The notes beneath the pieces were generated by a model. That model made no database searches. It worked only from the letters and a program-made list of their open reading frames with translations, and had not been told where the DNA came from. From positions 3,050,163-3,114,162 of the forward strand of contig SSBO01000009.1 of the NCBI GenBank assembly GCA_005281725.1: DNA of 64,000 nt. Reading direction: 5' to 3'. This document shows positions 52,901 through 64,000 of the stretch, piece after piece; the stretch's first letter is position 1; each line of letters opens with the position of its first letter. The stretch comes from Wuchereria bancrofti. Its lineage: Eukaryota; Nematoda; Chromadorea; Rhabditida; Onchocercidae. A program made the position numbers and the translations under genes.

Positions 52901-54850
52901 TTAACAGACCTTTCGATTAAACCTTAACTTGAACTATTGAATAACCTGATCTCATCCGAGTATGAAGTTTTTGTCTTTACATTAAATTTTTTAAATAAAC
53001 GCAATAATAAAATTATTTCAATAATAAAAACAATAAGGAAGTACGGAGCAAGAGGAAATTTTTTACTTTTCCATCATCCATTCTTATTTTTGTGTATAAA
53101 TAATCTTCCAACGGATCGACTAAACCACCATTTTCATTGACCTTTTTTGATGATTCATTTTCATCAGCTAAAAAAGAAATAAAGAAAAATAAGCCTAAAC
53201 TAGATGAAATAACTATGTGTATGAAAAATACAGACTTTTGTTGGTCTGGGCTGGAACATCTGGTTCTGCAGTGGTTGCCGTGTAATCCAGCGGTGCCAAA
53301 CTGCAAACACAGAAAATGAATATGGCTAAACACAATAGATGAGTAATGAGCATGGTAAATACTAATCAAGAAATTATCTTATTACCCCAGAAAAAATTAG
53401 CAATGTAAGTCTGCTTGCTTACCTCCTAGTATACAAACTCTCAGTTATCATTTTGCGATGCATATCGGCAATGATATCACCGGTTGTAATTGCAGTTTTG
53501 GCACCAGCAATACCAATAAGACACTGAGACTTAGAATTAAGAAAATCTGCCACAGAAGAAATACCAACAGGTGGATTCATATAGGCATACTGAAAACAAA
53601 AAAATTAAAATCACAAGGAACTCAATATGTGTAAGTTCTTTCTTCCAAATTTGAAAAGCTTACATTCTTCAGATAGGCGCAATTATCCAACAATAGCGTT
53701 TTCCCAATTTTGTGAACTATTAAATTTAGGGGTTGCTTGGAGAAGGGTGCAGCAATAAGTTTTTTCAAAGTTTCAGCTTCAGCAATGACATCAATACCAC
53801 CAACTATAGCATCGATATAGCAATCAGCTAGACGAAGACTGCAAAGTACATCACTTAAAAATAGGAATATTTTAAACCTAAAGTCTCATGGACTGCGAAT
53901 TTGATAATAAAATTGCTCATTGTATGTCGCAAACTTCTCCGGAAAAACTGTGTAAGATTACATTCTGCAAGCAACTCAGCTACATTAAATAGAGATCAGT
54001 TCCAATAAATTCGTCTTCCTAATTCTGAATTCAAATATTAGTTACCTCTCGAAACAATCTCTAATTCGAGTATTGAAACGCCATTGTCCAGTACCAGTCC
54101 TATTTCCATTTCCGGAAAAATTTCCTGATGAGGCAGTGCTAGTTGCTTTTCCATGGCTCGTTTTTGAACTGTCCTCCATTTCTGTCCAGAAATCATCGTA
54201 CACATCAGCAGACCATGCATTCAGTGGTGGTACATTCAAATTTGTATTGAGTTCGAGCTTCACAACTGGTAACGGTGCTGGTTGTATTGTACTAGGCAAA
54301 CAACTGCAGATAGATGGCATTTCATTAACGAGGAAAAAAGTTAGAGAAAATGAAAGAGTATTGAATATTTCTAAGATGATTTCATTAACCAGATTCCTTG
54401 AAACTACCATAGGAACGTTGCTTAAAAATGTTGTGAAATAGGGTTTGATTCGAGTAGACTGTAGAGCCGAATAGTTAATGTTTTGCAAAGAAAGCGATGT
54501 TTGATTAATCTTCATTTTATTGAGATAAAAATTATCATTGATCGTAGTTACTAAACAATATCAGAAAGCTTGAGATAGTTTTAGGAAAGCAGTGAATGCC
54601 AGATTGCTATACACGAACAGAGACCAAGCATGTCCATCGTAATACCTAATTATGAGTTCTCAAAATACTACAGTAAATCACAAAAAGGTTTCATGTGCAT
54701 CAATTCTTGCGTAATTGAAGTACTATGCAAATATGTGGCCATATAAACCGAAATAACTAACAGGATTGGCTTCGCATTATAGGCAATCATTGATCCATCA
54801 TTAATTGTCGGACTGGATGCCGATGTTGACGGTAACGGTGTCTCAGCCAT
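43951..54850 (-). CDS. EDRF1: EDRF1 (erythroid differentiation-related factor 1) orthologue
   Basis: This is a large TPR-like protein, 1349 residues (human about 1240); the cellular role in worms is unknown. Exons in gene order: 54850-54762, 54303-54046, 53838-53664, 53589-53423, 53300-53236, 53167-53067, 52853-52738, 52630-52516, 52362-52215, 52039-51915, 51626-51510, 51198-51022, 50776-50651, 50364-50244, 50080-49931, 49453-49299, 49137-49065, 48996-48727, 47773-47675, 47508-47341, 47130-46991, 46654-46496, 46340-46173, 45955-45800, 45400-45199, 45003-44858, 44297-44205, 44121-43951. Family landmarks: VHKIGKTLLLD, INFLTGVDLYLD, IRTEDIPHLENSKF, EGHTYWL, LRFARVGLYCC (human has YCCL) and SNIGQLYRLQ. 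Repeated helical segments such as AIEHYQRALTT suit the TPR-like second half. A TGA lies in frame just before the start ATG. Two introns use GC donors (47339-47340 and 52514-52515). All phases agree. Confidence 0.93.
48423..48497. repeat. 38-bp tandem duplication in an EDRF1 intron
   Basis: ACTCTGCAATATCCCTGACA and its continuation (48423-48460) are repeated next to each other at 48461-48497 with a few substitutions. The repeat lies in the 47774-48726 intron. Confidence 0.9.
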
Positions 54851-55715
54851 TAATCATCAAACCTTCAAAGAAACTTCAGTGCAAAATTCTTTCTTTTTTT
54901 ACAGATATTTTCCAACAAAATTTCTCGAATTTCATCTATTCGAAAAAAAAATTTCTATTTCCATTTTGCATGAAATTTACTAATTTAACGGTAAATAGCA
55001 GTTCTCAACACTTTCTAAAATATAATTCTGAATTCACAAAACTTTTTCCACTTTCTCAACCCTCGCCGCTACACTTTTAAAAATAGTGTTACCTACAGCT
55101 ATTAATCAGCGCAAAAAAAAGTGATGGAATTCCAATTAAACAATTAAAAAACACTAAAAGTAAAACCATTCACAGAGGAGAAATAAAGTGCATTAAATTC
55201 ATGATTAGTGTGATAAAATACACACTTGGATAAATGAAGAAATCAGCTGAATAAAGTCCTAAGTTACAAAGTCACAATATGCCGAAGTATGCGATATCAA
55301 GTCATCACTGCGTTACAAATGTCACATAAAGCAGACAAATTATTCAGTGCAAAGATGAGACGACGATATGTAAAATAGAACACATTCATGTCAGATATCA
55401 AAGAACCATGTTCCAAGCCATCTGTCTTCACTTATACAAACTCACAATATCATCTCCTCATTTTCTAATTCCTAAACGAGAGTACCATCTACCATCATTG
55501 AGCATAAGTCACATTTTTCATTCACATTTAAAAAAATCATAAAATTAAATCTGACCTCTACCACCTAGTAACGAACAAGATGCAGCACCTACCAACCGTA
55601 TTTGCTAAGTGTTCGAAGGTTAATGATATTTGACGGCTGTACGTGTGCCTTCTCCGCTGTGCTCAATCGTTACATTCAAGTCACTTTGTTACCGTAATCT
55701 TCCACAGAGTTCTCA

Positions 55716-55749
<34 letters not shown>

Positions 55750-56574
55750 CATTGTTATGCACAGATACACGATACATTCACACATAGAAATATTTTGAAG
55801 CTTTTATCGAGAAATCCCGGTGATATTATTAGCAATGAGAGGGGAACCATCTCAACCAGTTAATTAGTTAACTATAAATTAGCATAACATAATGTATTAC
55901 TAAGTATTAACATAATGTATTAATTTACTCATTCATTAGTTCTATCAAGGCATTACTTTTGCAGTACTGCAAGTATTACATAATTCTCGGAGTTTACCTA
56001 ATCCATCAGAGACATCGTAGAGTGGCACTGTTGGAAAGGTTTCATTTTAAAGGAAATAAGAAACATTTCTTCAAATGTAAGGATTCAAATTTCCCAGAGT
56101 GCTTTTGCAAATTGATTTTGAATGTAGTTTTTTTTTTTGAATTGAAGATCTGAAGTTTTTGAATATAGCTTAATTAATTCCTAAATTTCAAAATTGTATA
56201 ATATACAGAATTTATTGTCCTTAGAGCGTTTTTTCATAAAACCAACAAAAAAAAAGAAACAAAAAGTAAATAGTTTTACTAACGGCTGCAAGAAAGATGA
56301 AGTGCGAACTAAATGCGAACCCTAAAAAGTCATTATAGTAAACATTAATGAAGAATAAAGACGAAAAGTTCCATGATGTGACATTATTCATTGCAAGTTT
56401 TCACAGGCATAGATAAAAGATATAACAAAAGATATAACATATATTTTAAAATATTTTATCAACTATTGTAGATTTAGGAAAATTATATATCACTTCTAAT
56501 ATAATTGAGCTTATGACTCAAAATAGAAATAAATGGGACAAGTTAGACAAAAAGCAAATCACATTTGAAATACT
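54851..56574. other. Spacer upstream of EDRF1
   Basis: This 1.7 kb region lies between the EDRF1 start and the stop of the SH2-domain gene, both on the minus strand. It contains a CT run (55718-55747) and no supported gene. A 77-codon open frame at 55630-55863 crosses the CT run and is not considered coding. Confidence 0.5.
55718..55747. repeat. CT dinucleotide repeat
   Basis: About 14 CT units lie about 0.9 kb upstream of the EDRF1 start (GA on the gene strand). Confidence 0.9.
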
Positions 56575-58881
56575 TCAAACATTGCTGATTAAATGCCACC
56601 ATGGGAAAACGTCTACGCTAAGTCCACTTGCCAGTGAAAATGAATGCAATGATGCATAAACGCTGAAATATCTTTCAGAGAAAAATAATAAAGTATCATT
56701 TTCCTCAATTATTAAAGTTATCTATTATCCAGGATAAAGTATTACTTGGAAGTAATGCTATTACTTGTCGAATGTAATCATAAAACAACATCACTGAACG
56801 AGCCCACGTCAAATATCTCATATTCAACCAATTTTTGCAATTTTCAAAACCGTATTTGATCAAATGAGAATTACTTATACTAATAAGTCAATTGTTCTTA
56901 TTATGAAATAAATCAAAATCTTATGAAATAAATGTTTTTTTCTGAAATAAGTGCAGATTTCAAACTACTTTATAGAAAAATCTCAAATTAAATTTTTAAA
57001 CTTAGAATAAAACTAATAAAAGAGTGAAAAAAAATGTTAGCAACAACTCACGTATAATATTTGATAAGTGCCTCAATTCCAATAAATTCTGGTGGTACTT
57101 CATCACCACAATCCACATAAAGTAAATCTGTATGAAGATTCTTATCAAATCGTTCTTTGATTAGATAGTGACTGAAATTGATAATATGTTTATAATTAAT
57201 ATTTTCAGTGCTTTTTCTTTTTTAAATTCTCTTTCTCTCTCTTAAATTTCTTTCGTTCCGTTTTTTTCTTATTTCGATCATTAAATTAATACTTGTTAAA
57301 CTTGTCTCTATAGAATTAATCTCATTACTGAAGATCTTCCAATAAGATTATACTGGACAAAATGAGTCTTAGAATAGTTTTTTAATCCATTTTGAGAAAT
57401 AATCCAAGGTCGACAAAGTTGATATATTTTCTAAGATTGTTTTAGACATTTATTACACTTCTATTTCACCGAATAAACTCAATTATTTCAGTATCCTATG
57501 ATTTGATTATTGAGATTTTACTAAGGTGAATTGAAACTATACTGTTAACTATATATCAATTATAATGAAATGAAATCAGAAACTTACTAGAAATCGCCAC
57601 GGCTATTTTTGTAAACAATGCATAATGACACTTTCTCATCGTTTATTTCTTTAAGTGAATGATATAGCTGTCAGAATATTTTCATATTTATATTTATTAA
57701 AAATAACAATGGAATGTCGAATAATAAAACTAAGCTAATATTTAATTACGGCTTACTTTATTATTTATATAATTCAATGTGTCAACACTTCAAATTATTT
57801 CTTATTGTTTTGTAAGACATTTTTTTCAAACAGTCAACATACTCTAAACGCAGTATTACGTGAAACGAATAATTCAGCAGTTTGTGGTGTAACGATGCCA
57901 ATGTAATAACGTTTCATTGGAAATGCTGAATTATCTTCTATAGTTTTAGATTCTTTCATTCTGAAAATAAAATTAAAAAAAATTGTTTATAGTTAAATAC
58001 TGAGATGATTGATAGTCTGATATCATAAAGCAGGTTAAAGTTTATTTGACTAAGTAAGTTTATTTGACTACTAAATAATAAATCTGCTTATATTTATTCC
58101 TATAGCATTGTTGTTTAATACTGCTAATACTGCAACTGCAGTAGAATGCAAACTGTTTATACTGCAAAAAACTGACTTGCTTGGATCTTTTTCAACAACA
58201 TTTCTTTCACAAATATATTCATGACCAAGAAATCGTGTGAATTTAAATTTTGTAAATCTAAAATAGTAAGACAGTCTTTTGTTTGTTTTCCTAATTCTTC
58301 TCTCTCTCTCTCTCTCTTTCTCCTTCCTCCCATTTTTCTTCCTCAGTTCTTCGTGCCTTTTTTTTTGCTCCAAAAAAGAGAGAAATTTACGATTCTGCTC
58401 GTTGTAAACGAAATACAATTGGTTCTTGTTCTTCAAATGAAATACTCTAAAATAATTGCATTTTCAAAATTTAAAATCGTATTTTTTCTATTTAAACGAA
58501 TCACAGATTAAATCCGGTATGAAAAATCTAATATTCCGGATAACTAATCGCTTAATTTCATTGCTAATTTTATTTACAAGGATGCATTCACTTCTTTTAA
58601 TTTGATTTATACAAAAATGGAATAATATAGAGAAATGATAACCATTCAGGAAATTACCTCGGAGGATTTTTCGCTTCGAGTTAAAGTTTCCGTTGACATC
58701 ATCTTCAGCCCAATTGAACATTTATCACCATGCACGCAACATTTCTAAAGAATTTTCGTAAAAATTAAATATTCAACTTTTCACCGTAAATTTTTTTCCA
58801 AAAAATAAAAGTATTACTCACAATTAGCTTATTTGATCCATATTTCGATGGTCCACGTTTTATATTTACATTTGAAGCCAT
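56575..58881 (-). CDS. Small SH2-domain protein
   Basis: This predicts a protein of about 213 residues consisting mainly of an SH2-like domain. Exons in gene order: 58881-58870 (tentative, MASN), 58744-58658, 58446-58391, 58257-58177, 57960-57843, 57667-57588, 57171-57052, 56662-56575 (TGA). The SH2 features are RYYIGIVTPQTAELFVSRN (first strand and helix A), the FLVRES position reading FRLYHS, RGDFYHYLI (strand D region) and FIGIEALIKYY (helix B), followed by a DVFPWWH tail. The tail exon was found by phase (AC|GTGAGT joined to C GTT). SH2 domains bind phosphotyrosine, but the key Arg of FLVR appears to be Tyr here. An in-frame alternative start is the double Met at 58702. An intron frame at 58260-58436 looks charged and coding-like, but phase rejects it. 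The domain call is moderately secure; the N-terminus is not. Confidence 0.68.
58298..58318. repeat. CT dinucleotide repeat in an intron
   Basis: The CT run lies in the intron between exons 58391-58446 and 58177-58257 of the SH2 gene. On the gene strand it gives a misleading Arg/Glu-rich open frame. Confidence 0.85.
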
Positions 58882-60203
58882 GCGATATTTTTTAAATTTA
58901 ATAGGAAAACTTGCAAAATTTAACTTTATAGCTTAATTTAAAGTTTCGAGAAAATTCAAGAGCTATCTATCCAGTACTTTATATTTATCATAAATCCTCT
59001 TTACTTATTATATCATGCCAGTAATGATTTTAAAATGAACTTTAGTGAGAGAAAAATGAGAAAATTGTTTGGTTTTATTCTCATTCAGAATTATGCAAAT
59101 TTAAATAGAATAATGCAATCTAATCGTTTCGTATAGGATTTTAAAGAGAATTTGAATATTAAATCGAGTTTAGAATATCACTGTGCGCACTTTTGGTGTT
59201 TCAAACAAACGGCCACTATAGATATTAGTTTTTTTATTTGAGGAAAATAAATCAATAGATACTAAGTTACAAATCGTAATTTTGAACAGAATTTATCAAT
59301 CCGTTTAATTTCAAGTTTAATAGTGAATAACTTCTCATTACAATTTAAAAGTTTGATAGTTTTTTAAATGTGACCAGTTTAATGTTTTTTTCTCATAGAA
59401 TGTATTCTTCGGAAAGTAGAAAATGGAATTTGTGTACTACTTATCAAATCTTAACATTTTTGTTCTCTGTTCTTTTTTTCTTTTTTTTTCTGCTAAAAAC
59501 AAAAAATGCAAACCGCTAATTACTCAGTGGAAGATTTCTCGTTAGACATTAAATAGAAATATATGGATTACTCATTTATTCATAAAGTATTAGCACAAGC
59601 CAAGATCAGTTCTAATAAATCTTTTGGATACATACGACTGAAGTGAATACAATATTATTATTGGAGAAATTTCAAACAATACCTTATTTAAGTATTTTAC
59701 TTACTGCAGCTAACTTCTAAGTCGAGTATAATGTTAGACATTTGCAAATATGTTGAAAAGATACTGAAAGAAGTTTATATATGTTCGATGGTGAAAGTGG
59801 AAAATTCTAGAAAATGAGGAAGCGGGATGTACCGATGGAGAATACAAACAGGGTAACAGTATAGGTAAGTTAGTGATCTCTGTTCGATTAGCAAAAAGAT
59901 TTGTAATCATTTAGGCTCAGTTCGGGAAGGTTACAACATACTGTGTGTATTTTTTATGCATTGCAATATAATGATATTTTTGCTGATTACTGTTCATATG
60001 ATAAGAATAGAAAACAAAAAGACATTATTATCACATAATTTATCAATAGATTACTGATAAATTGAGCATTTGCCATAATAGATGAATTTGTGACAGTAAT
60101 GCCTTTTTTTTATTAATGGATGTGAATTGTTTTGAAAATATTAAACTCATATTTTTTAAGATTAATATTGTTGTGAGAATTCAATTAGCTAATAAAGGTC
60201 AAT
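58882..60203. other. Divergent promoter region
   Basis: About 1.3 kb lies between the minus-strand SH2 gene and the plus-strand CCCH gene, so both promoters should lie here. No specific regulatory element could be named and no gene was seen. Confidence 0.5.
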
Positions 60204-61465
60204 ATGACAGCAGTAAAAAATGATCATAACGTTGTACCAAAACAAGATCTGATGGCACCTGTCTCACCAGAAATGCAAAAGTTATTAGAAGCATACGGTA
60301 TTGAACGACATATGATGGCATATTACAATCGAGAAGAACCGAACAGGTACAAAATATCATAGATAAAATTAAAATATCACTGCCTTATGTACTCTCTTAA
60401 AATTCTGGTAAGATCCTGACAATAATACCAAAAATTTGTGTCACTAATGCTTAGCCTTATGTTTTCTAATTAAAATTAGTTACAAGTTTTATTTGATCTT
60501 AATCCATAATTTGAATTTAATAATGAAACATGCCATTTCTAAAGATAAATGAAAATATGACGCTCGCAACATTAAAATGCTAAAGTAATTCTGTAATCAA
60601 TTTTCATCATTTATTTTATACATTCAGCAAAAGGCAAGTATTTTTCAGAATATATGTAAATGCTTATGGACAACTGCACTTCATCGATCTATCCATGATT
60701 AATCCAACAAATGGTTCTGTCGTACAGGTTAGTTGATGTATTTCCTGTACTTTACTGATGGATGTTTTCGCCTCTTCAAATTCAAACCTAAAATACTGAC
60801 ATAAATAACGCTTAGGTTTAGTGTGGAATTGAAATGTTACCTGTTGTCGAAATAGGAAACGATATGGGAAATAGTATACAGGTTGTTGTTGTTGTTGTTA
60901 TTATTATTATTGTTGTTGTTGTTTTTATTGTTGTTATTGTTGCTGTTATCGTTGTATAATATTTATTTCGTTAAAAATTATTTTGTATTCACAGAGTAGT
61001 TCAATTTTTTCAGCCTTTTTGTGAGCACTATTATTACTATTTTAAAGATAAGTGAAAAAGGGCTATTTAGAAAGTAATCTATGTAAATTAAACATATGTG
61101 AATATTATGATTTATGTGACAGATAAATATAAATTGTAGTACGAATGATTATTTTTATTAAATGATTTTATAATAGAAAGTATTGTTTCTTCTTTCTAGA
61201 ATTTAGCTCTAAAAGCTTGTGAATTAGCGCAGAATGATCCAATTGTCCGGAATGACTTGGAAACTGAACTAAATAAAGTGATTCAACGAGTTTTATCAAA
61301 ACTTGCTGAGGTAAAATTACTATCTTTGAATTTTTTTAAACTATAAATTCGCAGTACTTTTGTTAACTGTTTCTTATTTCTTTTATTAATCGTTATTTCT
61401 CACTTCTTAGTCGAATATTGCTTTCAAAATGAATTAATTGTGGAATTCTGTGGAAATGGAGTAGG

Positions 61466-61497
<32 letters not shown>

Positions 61498-63174
61498 AAT
61501 ATTGAGTTAAAATGGCACATCTTTGTCAGAATTTTTTATTAAATTGATTAAAAATTATTAATTTTTTTTAGAAACATAGTGGAAAAGATGCTCCTTTAAC
61601 GACCGATTCATCAAAATGTGTGAATACTTCTACGTGGCAAATGTTAACTGATACTGAACGTGAAGAATTACAAAGAGGTTAGCTCATTTCGGTTATTCTG
61701 AAATATTTTGACATGATGATATTGCATATTGAATTCGTTAGATAAGTTATTTCCATAAAATGATTGACAGAGAGTATTCTATTATCTGAGTGCTCTCTAA
61801 CTGAATCGTCCTTAATGTTTCATTTCATAACGGATATATGATAATCGGTTAACGGTTCCCAATTAAGAACTTTACTTAATGAATTACTGATCGAAGATTC
61901 TCAAGCACTGTATACTTATAAATCTCTCAAATCCTCGAATTTTTTTCAGAGCGGCGCAAAAGGAATGCATACAAAACTTCACTATGTAGGTCATTTCGAG
62001 AAAATAACATATGCCCATATGGCGACGAATGTGTTTTTGCACATGGAGAAAAAGAGCTTCGTCTTCCACCACAGGTAATGCTATTTTTATCTATTTAAGA
62101 GGATTACTGATATGATTTGATCAAAAATATAATCGACATTTTGATCAATTAAAATGCGCTACTTAATTTTAACGTATTTTAACCAGTGGAAATGTCGATT
62201 ATATTTTTCGAACTATCATTGACAAAGCTTCATATTTACAATTTAAGATAGTTTTAGGCTCATCCAAAATACAAAACTCAATTATGCAATAAATTCTCAG
62301 TGTGGAACTACTGTCCGTACGGTGCACGTTGTCAATATATACATCAACGTGTAAATGAAATGTCAAAAATTGGTACAGATATGGTAAGTAATTTCTTCTC
62401 ATTTCGTTTGAATTATTTTGTATTTCATCAGTAAGATTAACTGATTAATTCGCTAATAATCTATTAGACTAATTAATGATTAATTAATTATTCCATTTTA
62501 GTTGCAAATTAAAAAAAATACAGGAAGAAATAGTGAGAAGAATTTGCAACGTCCTTCTAGATGTTTTATTATAAAACATATGAATAAAAGGTTAGTATCA
62601 TTAAGATTTTTTTGAACTCTTTCAACAATTTAATATTATAAAATGTTTTAAGTAAGATTTTCTTTTTTTACTTGTATCCTCTTTCTCTCTCTCTCTCTCT
62701 TTCATATTTTTTCAGCATTGAAAGTACTAATTCATCAGTTGCTCTTGGAAATCATTCATCGTTTGATGAACATGGCGGATTTTACTCATCTCTAACAAAT
62801 ACCGATTTCAATGGTGATGAAAAGAGAGGGCAATCAATAAAGGTATTTTAAAATTGACACTATACACCAAACCAAGTTCAAGTCAAATTAGATTAATATC
62901 TTTCAGATCTTCCAGAATCATTTTAGGTATCTTTTGTATACAAACATCCCAACAATTATATCATCAAATTAACTTAATCGTATGAAATAATGAAGCAAAC
63001 TTTGACACATTTTTACAGGGATCCGGTTTAATACTTCATCCGGATTATTCTATCAGCTACGATGATACTGAATCTCATCTTAATACAGAAATAGGCACAA
63101 ATAATATCATTTTAAATCAATTTCGTGAACATTTTAATAATATGTTAGTTCTTATTAATGCTTCTTCAGTCTGA
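60204..63174 (+). CDS. TTP/TIS11-like tandem CCCH zinc-finger protein
   Basis: This is probably an mRNA-binding regulator recognising AU-rich 3' UTR elements, 353 residues. Exons: 60204-60346, 60649-60727, 61200-61310, 61572-61677, 61950-62074, 62258-62383, 62502-62590, 62716-62842, 63019-63174 (TGA). Two fingers fit C-X8-C-X5-C-X3-H exactly: C159/C168/C174/H178 and C198/C207/C213/H217, each led by YKTSL or YKTQL, with the TTP-type linker containing ELRLPPQAHPKYKT. This layout is shared by TTP/ZFP36 and by worm germline and embryonic factors such as POS-1 and OMA-1; which of these it matches was not resolved. The N-terminal 145 residues have no known domain ([18 protein letters not shown]); the C-terminus is Ser/Asn-rich. 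An alternative acceptor at 60627 would add seven residues in frame. The ATG at 60204 is the first in a compatible frame. Confidence 0.9.
60881..60954. repeat. GTT/ATT trinucleotide repeat
   Basis: A degenerate GTT and ATT run lies in the second intron of the TTP-like gene. Confidence 0.85.
61465..61498. repeat. GA dinucleotide repeat
   Basis: An interrupted GA run lies in the third intron of the TTP-like gene. Confidence 0.85.
62681..62701. repeat. CT dinucleotide repeat
   Basis: The CT run lies just upstream of the 62716 acceptor of the TTP-like gene and so forms part of a long pyrimidine tract. Confidence 0.8.
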
Positions 63175-64000
63175 TTACTTCATGCTATTTTTATGAGAAT
63201 TATCACAATTTATTTTTTTTTTTAGTTAAAATTATTAGCTACCATAAAAAGACTGTTAATTAGGTTCAAAATATAAAAATTTTAGGAAAATCGAAGATAA
63301 CGACAATATATTTTCACGATCTTGTTTTTCACGAATTACATCAAGTTAAACGGAATGATCTAATCAAGCATAGGAAGTCATTAATCCAGTTTAAGCGGGT
63401 TATGCAAAATTCTATTTATTATACTTTTCCCATTAATTTCTTGAGAAGTGCATTTTCAATTTTCAAGTATTAAAAAAAGATTCGTAAGTTATCGATTACT
63501 TCTACTAAAGCGCATTATTCGTTTTTTCTACTTCACATGGTTACTTGAGATGTCATACGTTGAAGGTAAGTTAAGGATCAAAGTTTTAGAACAAATGTCA
63601 TCATTCCCTATTAGTTAGAAATATTTTTTTTTTTCATCTCAAATGATTTTCAAATTCTTCCAAATGTTTATCTTCAAATTTAAAGAATATTTGAAAATGC
63701 GACAATAAAATATATTATAAATTTGAAGTAATTGTTATTCATTTGTTAGTGCTATTACAAATTGTATTAACGATATATTTTGGCGATATATGACAAAAAT
63801 TTTTAATTCGCTCCGTATATCAACGTTTAACTTATTATTGTTCTAGCAATACATGTGACACGGTAAGATGCATTTCTATTAGCTTATTGTGCGAGCAAAG
63901 ATTCGTAATATTGCTGTATTACCACTTTATTTAAAAAAAAAAATTGTTTTATGCGCTGTGGTATTTAAAATTTGATAGTTCTTCTTATGTCAGAATTAGT
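63175..64000. other. 3' flank of the TTP-like gene
   Basis: AT-rich sequence follows the TGA. An AATAAA-type signal is visible near 63704 (ACAATAAAATA), which would give a 3' UTR of about 550 bases if used. No further gene is seen. Confidence 0.4.

Noticed and set aside
58260..58436. Lys/Glu/Arg-rich open frame (KKRHEELRKKNG...) in the SH2 gene
   Set aside because: It is largely produced by a CT repeat. The flanking exons 58391-58446 and 58177-58257 join in a different frame with good splice sites.

Overview
The window reads as nuclear DNA from a nematode, most likely a parasitic filarial-type worm. It is very AT-rich, with short exons, many introns of 50 to 500 bases, 3' splice sites of the TTTCAG type, microsatellites, and protein families typical of worms (a DB-module secreted protein, an innexin, a CK1/TTBK-type kinase, a germline-style tandem CCCH protein). 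There are no bacterial operons, Shine-Dalgarno sites or CRISPR arrays. All coding models below were joined by hand from reading frame, GT-AG (or GC-AG) borders and phase. Every chain reported stays in frame from end to end, but none has been checked against RNA or a database.

Layout, left to right. 1-2031 (+): the 3' part of a KANSL3/Rcd1-like gene of the NSL histone acetyltransferase complex. 4655-6918 (+): a small secreted protein with a 12-cysteine DB module. 6919-17470: about 10.5 kb in which no gene could be supported, carrying ATT/AAT microsatellites. 17471-25551 (+): an innexin gap-junction channel with a long N-terminal extension and two competing first exons. 26989-33473 (-): a ZC3H14/SUT-2/Nab2-type poly(A)-RNA-binding protein with five CCCH fingers in 18 exons. 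34549-38073 (-): a CK1/TTBK-like protein kinase of 355 residues. 38074-43950: about 5.9 kb with an inverted repeat and scraps of possible decayed coding sequence. 43951-54850 (-): an EDRF1 orthologue of about 1349 residues in 28 exons. 56575-58881 (-): a small SH2-domain protein. 60204-63174 (+): a TTP/TIS11-like tandem CCCH protein. The last 0.8 kb shows no gene.

The genes do not form an obvious pathway. Three act on RNA or chromatin (KANSL3-like, ZC3H14-like, TTP-like) and two are signalling proteins (CK1-like kinase, SH2 protein). Four consecutive genes share the minus strand, but the gaps between them (1.1, 5.9 and 1.7 kb) are too large for a typical nematode operon. Several starts lie directly behind an AG that looks like a spliced-leader acceptor (17471, 17779, 38073).

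I did not find a clearly new biological system. The most interesting items are three GC-AG introns, two of them in EDRF1; the two phase-compatible innexin first exons; a 27-bp tandem duplication that doubles a splice donor in the DB gene; an in-frame tandem acceptor in the TTP-like gene; an SH2 domain apparently lacking the phosphotyrosine-binding arginine; and an unexplained inverted repeat near 42.8 kb.
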